A stretch of 16,864 nucleotides of DNA, taken from NCBI GenBank assembly GCA_937925605.1, contig CALALV010000061.1:1-16864 (forward strand), given 5' to 3'. Under the pieces are notes generated by a model. The model was not told where the DNA came from, searched no databases, and saw only the letters and a program-made list of their open reading frames with translations. Source of the DNA: an uncultured Woeseia sp. (lineage in GTDB: Bacteria; Pseudomonadota; Gammaproteobacteria; Steroidobacterales; Woeseiaceae). Position 1 is the stretch's first letter. Every line of letters starts with the position of its first letter. Position numbers and translations under genes: made by a program. This document shows, in pieces, positions 15,411 to 16,864 of the stretch.

Positions 15411-15426
15411 TGATATCATATTGATA
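15403..15426. promoter_or_regulatory. Tandem 11-bp repeat / overlapping inverted repeats, candidate ribbon-helix-helix operator
   Basis: Two copies of an 11-mer, TATCAAATTGA (15403-15413) and TATCATATTGA (15414-15424), differ at one base and are followed by TA. Each copy plus the next two bases is also an inverted repeat (TATCAA/TTGATA around one base, then TATCA/TGATA around three). This AT-rich patch is unlike the surrounding GC-rich DNA. Its one-turn spacing suits cooperative binding of two dimers, and a ribbon-helix-helix gene lies in the operon it precedes. Confidence 0.6.
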
Positions 15427-15447
15427 ACAACTTCCGGAGGGCAGGTC

Positions 15448-16317
15448 ATGCACCGAGAAATTCCCCGCAAGGCGGTGTCCGGCTATCTCATGCTCGTCGT
15501 GCTGTTCCTGGCCCAGCTGGCCAGCGGCTACTTCGTCTACCTGGCCATCCGCGCCCAGAGCGTTCCCGGCCTGGTCGGCGCCGTGCTGCTGGTGTTGCTC
15601 GTTCTGCTCCTCTGGTTCGGGCTGTTCATGGTGCAGCCGAACGAGGCGAAGGTGCTGCAGCTGTTCGGCCGCTACGTCGGCACCGTGCGCGAGCCCGGCC
15701 TGAGCTGGGCCAACCCGTTCTACGCGAAGTCGAAGGTCTCGACCCGCGTGCGCAATTTCGAGAGCGGCAAGCTCAAGGTGAACGATTCACAGGGCAGTCC
15801 GATCGAGATCGCGGCGGTCGTGGTGTGGAAGGTCGTCGATACCGCGGAGGCGATGTTCGAAGTGGACGATTTCGAGCAGTTCGTGCACATCCAGAGCGAG
15901 TCGGCGCTGCGCAACCTGACGACGACCTACCCCTACGAGCCGCACGAGGGCGACGGGCTGGCGCTGCGCAGCGATCCGCTGGAAATTGCCGACGCGCTGC
16001 GCAAGGAAATCCAGGATCGCCTCGACACGGCCGGGGTCAGCGTCATCGAGGCGCGCATCAGCCATCTCGCCTACGCCCCCGAAATCGCCAACGCGATGCT
16101 GCGACGACAGCAGGCGGCCGCGATCATCGCCGCGCGCCAGCAGATAGTCGCCGGAGCGGTCGGCATGGTCGACATGGCGCTCGAAAAGCTCGCCGCCGAC
16201 CGCATCGTCGAACTCGACGACGAGCGCAAGGCGGCGATGATCAGCAACCTGCTGGTCGTGCTGTGCAGCGAGGACCATGCGCGCCCCGTGGTCAACGCGG
16301 GCTCGCTCTACACCTGA
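15448..16317 (+). CDS. SPFH/Band 7 (stomatin/prohibitin-like) membrane protein
   Basis: The 289-residue product begins with two hydrophobic helices (about 11-34 and 41-62) and continues with an SPFH domain from about 63 to 215: FMVQPNEAKVLQLFGRYVGTVREPGLSWANPF, then IEIAAVVVWKVVDTAEAMFEVDDFEQFVHIQSESALRNLTT. The segment EIQDRLDTAGVSVIEARISHLAYAPEIANAMLRRQQAAAIIAAR is the typical amphipathic end with an alanine-rich coiled-coil start. SPFH proteins form large rings or microdomains in the inner membrane and often affect membrane proteases or membrane stress, but no partner protease (HflK/HflC, NfeD) is adjacent here. GGAGG (15436-15440) seven bases before the ATG makes the start firm. The second gene of the operon follows after 18 bases. 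The promoter carries a tandem operator-like repeat. Confidence 0.93.
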   Translation: MHREIPRKAVSGYLMLVVLFLAQLASGYFVYLAIRAQSVPGLVGAVLLVLLVLLLWFGLFMVQPNEAKVLQLFGRYVGTVREPGLSWANPFYAKSKVSTRVRNFESGKLKVNDSQGSPIEIAAVVVWKVVDTAEAMFEVDDFEQFVHIQSESALRNLTTTYPYEPHEGDGLALRSDPLEIADALRKEIQDRLDTAGVSVIEARISHLAYAPEIANAMLRRQQAAAIIAARQQIVAGAVGMVDMALEKLAADRIVELDDERKAAMISNLLVVLCSEDHARPVVNAGSLYT

Positions 16318-16335
16318 GGATCGGGTCCCGGGAGC

Positions 16336-16506
16336 ATGGCCAAACGCAAGGCATTCGCGCTGCGCGTCGACGAGAAGATCCTCGGGGCGATGCAGCGCTG
16401 GGCGAACGACGACCTGCGCAGCCTCAATGCGCAGATCGAGTTCGTGCTGCGCGAGGCCCTGCGCAGGAACGGTCGGCTGCCGAAGCCCGGCCGCGGGGAG
16501 GACTGA
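16336..16506 (+). CDS. Small Arc-like ribbon-helix-helix DNA-binding protein (56 aa)
   Basis: The 56-residue product fits the ribbon-helix-helix (Arc/MetJ) fold. It has a short basic beta strand KAFALRVDE at about 5-13 that would contact DNA, a first helix EKILGAMQRWANDD at about 13-26, a turn with LRSLN, and a second helix AQIEFVLREALRRNGR at about 32-47. The tail is basic and flexible. Several Arc-like proteins share the pattern LRVDE...W...DLRSLN-QIE-LLR-AL. It starts 18 bases after the SPFH stop; GGAG at 16331-16334 is only one base from the ATG, so translation may depend on coupling to the upstream gene. I infer that it represses its own operon through the 11-bp tandem repeat at 15403-15426. 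An antitoxin role is less likely, because no toxin-like gene follows. Confidence 0.85.
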   Translation: MAKRKAFALRVDEKILGAMQRWANDDLRSLNAQIEFVLREALRRNGRLPKPGRGED

Positions 16507-16541
16507 GCGCCGCCCGGTGCCCGGGTGTACCATCGGCGGCG

Positions 16542-16733
16542 ATGAACCTCCTGTCGCTGATCATCATCTTCCTCGCCGTGGTCATCTGCGCGGCCATCGC
16601 GTTCATCGCCTGGGAACTCACCCGGGAAGCAGGCGCCGAAAAACCGGTCAACGAGTCGCCGGTCAACAAGTCGCCGGCCGCCGAAGCGCCGGCTGGCAAC
16701 GATCCGGAAGCGCCCGGGGACAGTCAGCGCTGA
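16542..16733 (+). CDS. Small single-pass membrane protein with a low-complexity tail (63 aa)
   Basis: The product has one strongly hydrophobic helix (residues about 3-25, LLSLIIIFLAVVICAAIAFIAWEL) and a polar tail rich in Pro, Ala, Glu and Asn, containing the duplicated unit PVNESPVNKSP. It has no recognised domain. The start codon lies 35 bases after the ribbon-helix-helix stop, on the same strand, so it may be a third gene of the SPFH operon; GGCGGC is the only hint of a ribosome binding site. Its end overlaps the convergent minus-strand partial gene by ten bases. The membrane segment and continuous frame support a real gene, but the coding call is moderate. Confidence 0.6.
   Translation: MNLLSLIIIFLAVVICAAIAFIAWELTREAGAEKPVNESPVNKSPAAEAPAGNDPEAPGDSQR
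16644..16673 (+). repeat. 15-bp tandem duplication inside the small membrane protein gene
   Basis: CCGGTCAACGAGTCG (16644-16658) is repeated as CCGGTCAACAAGTCG (16659-16673) with one mismatch. It keeps the frame and encodes PVNES followed by PVNKS in the tail, suggesting a recent in-frame duplication by slippage. Confidence 0.8.
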
Positions 16734-16864
16734 CGCTGCCGCCGCTCGCGGCTGCCACCACCCTCCGACCGCGACCGTGTGCCACCCGCCGACGGGCGGC
16801 TGGGCGCCGCGCGAGCCGGCGCACGACTCGGAGCCGGGCGGCTCGCAGGGCGACTCGGCGTCGC
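16724..16864 (-). CDS. Partial CDS: C-terminal Arg/Ser/Pro/Gly-rich basic tail
   Basis: A minus-strand frame is open from the window edge to a TGA at 16724-16726 and encodes 46 residues rich in Arg, Ser, Pro, Ala and Gly (for example SRPASRPAPSRAPARAAPSR and GGGSRERRQRQR). Such basic disordered tails end DEAD-box RNA helicases of the RhlE type and some other RNA-binding proteins, but the tail alone does not identify the family. The 5' part lies outside the window. It converges with the small membrane protein gene and overlaps its end by ten bases. GC-rich DNA can give spurious open frames, so confidence is moderate. Confidence 0.5.
   Translation of the reverse strand, partial: ATPSRPASRPAPSRAPARAAPSRPSAGGTRSRSEGGGSRERRQRQR

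Noticed and set aside
16336..16506. Toxin-antitoxin antitoxin role for the ribbon-helix-helix protein
   Set aside because: The neighbouring genes are an SPFH protein and a one-helix membrane protein, with no toxin-like fold; an operon regulator is the simpler reading.

Overview
The window is GC-rich chromosomal DNA, densely coding with short gaps and frequent same-strand gene pairs. No transposase, integrase, phage gene, tRNA, rRNA or CRISPR array was seen. The OmpR-type two-component pair, the lipoprotein signals, the SoxCD-type dehydrogenase and the DUF4389 and SPFH genes suggest a heterotrophic gammaproteobacterium, possibly of the Woeseiales, Chromatiales or Xanthomonadales type. That placement is inference from gene content only.

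Layout. Positions 66-3021 (+) hold a 77-residue protein of unknown function, an alanine/glycine:cation symporter and a Cys/Met-metabolism PLP enzyme. Positions 3034-5702 (-) hold two amidohydrolase-superfamily genes with a 4-base ATGA overlap; the first is a lipoprotein with intact metal ligands, and the second has lost all of them. Positions 5850-7679 (+) hold a Tat-exported SoxC-like molybdoenzyme and a monohaem SoxD-like cytochrome c. Positions 7785-8472 (+) hold two small membrane proteins: an L7/L12 C-terminal-like domain with a C-terminal membrane anchor, and a DUF4389 protein. Positions 8476-11438 (-) hold an M19 dipeptidase lipoprotein followed by a D-aminoacylase-like lipoprotein. Positions 11754-13788 (+) hold a response regulator and sensor kinase. 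Positions 13793-15280 (-) hold a group II PLP decarboxylase. Positions 15448-16733 (+) hold an SPFH protein, a 56-residue ribbon-helix-helix protein and a small membrane protein. The right edge cuts a minus-strand gene with a basic Arg/Ser/Pro-rich tail.

Themes. Exported peptide- and amide-cleaving lipoproteins, an amino-acid symporter and two PLP enzymes suggest scavenging of peptides and unusual amino acids. The least explained part is the 315-base gap 11439-11753. Its minus strand carries a textbook intrinsic terminator preceded by hairpins with C-rich loops. One stem uses G.U pairs that would be mismatches on the other strand. This looks like an unannotated small RNA, or an attenuating leader of the M19 operon. 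A 10-bp-periodic direct repeat of the kind OmpR-family regulators bind lies between it and the response regulator gene. The second signal is an 11-bp tandem repeat at the SPFH promoter, which fits autoregulation by the ribbon-helix-helix protein of the same operon.
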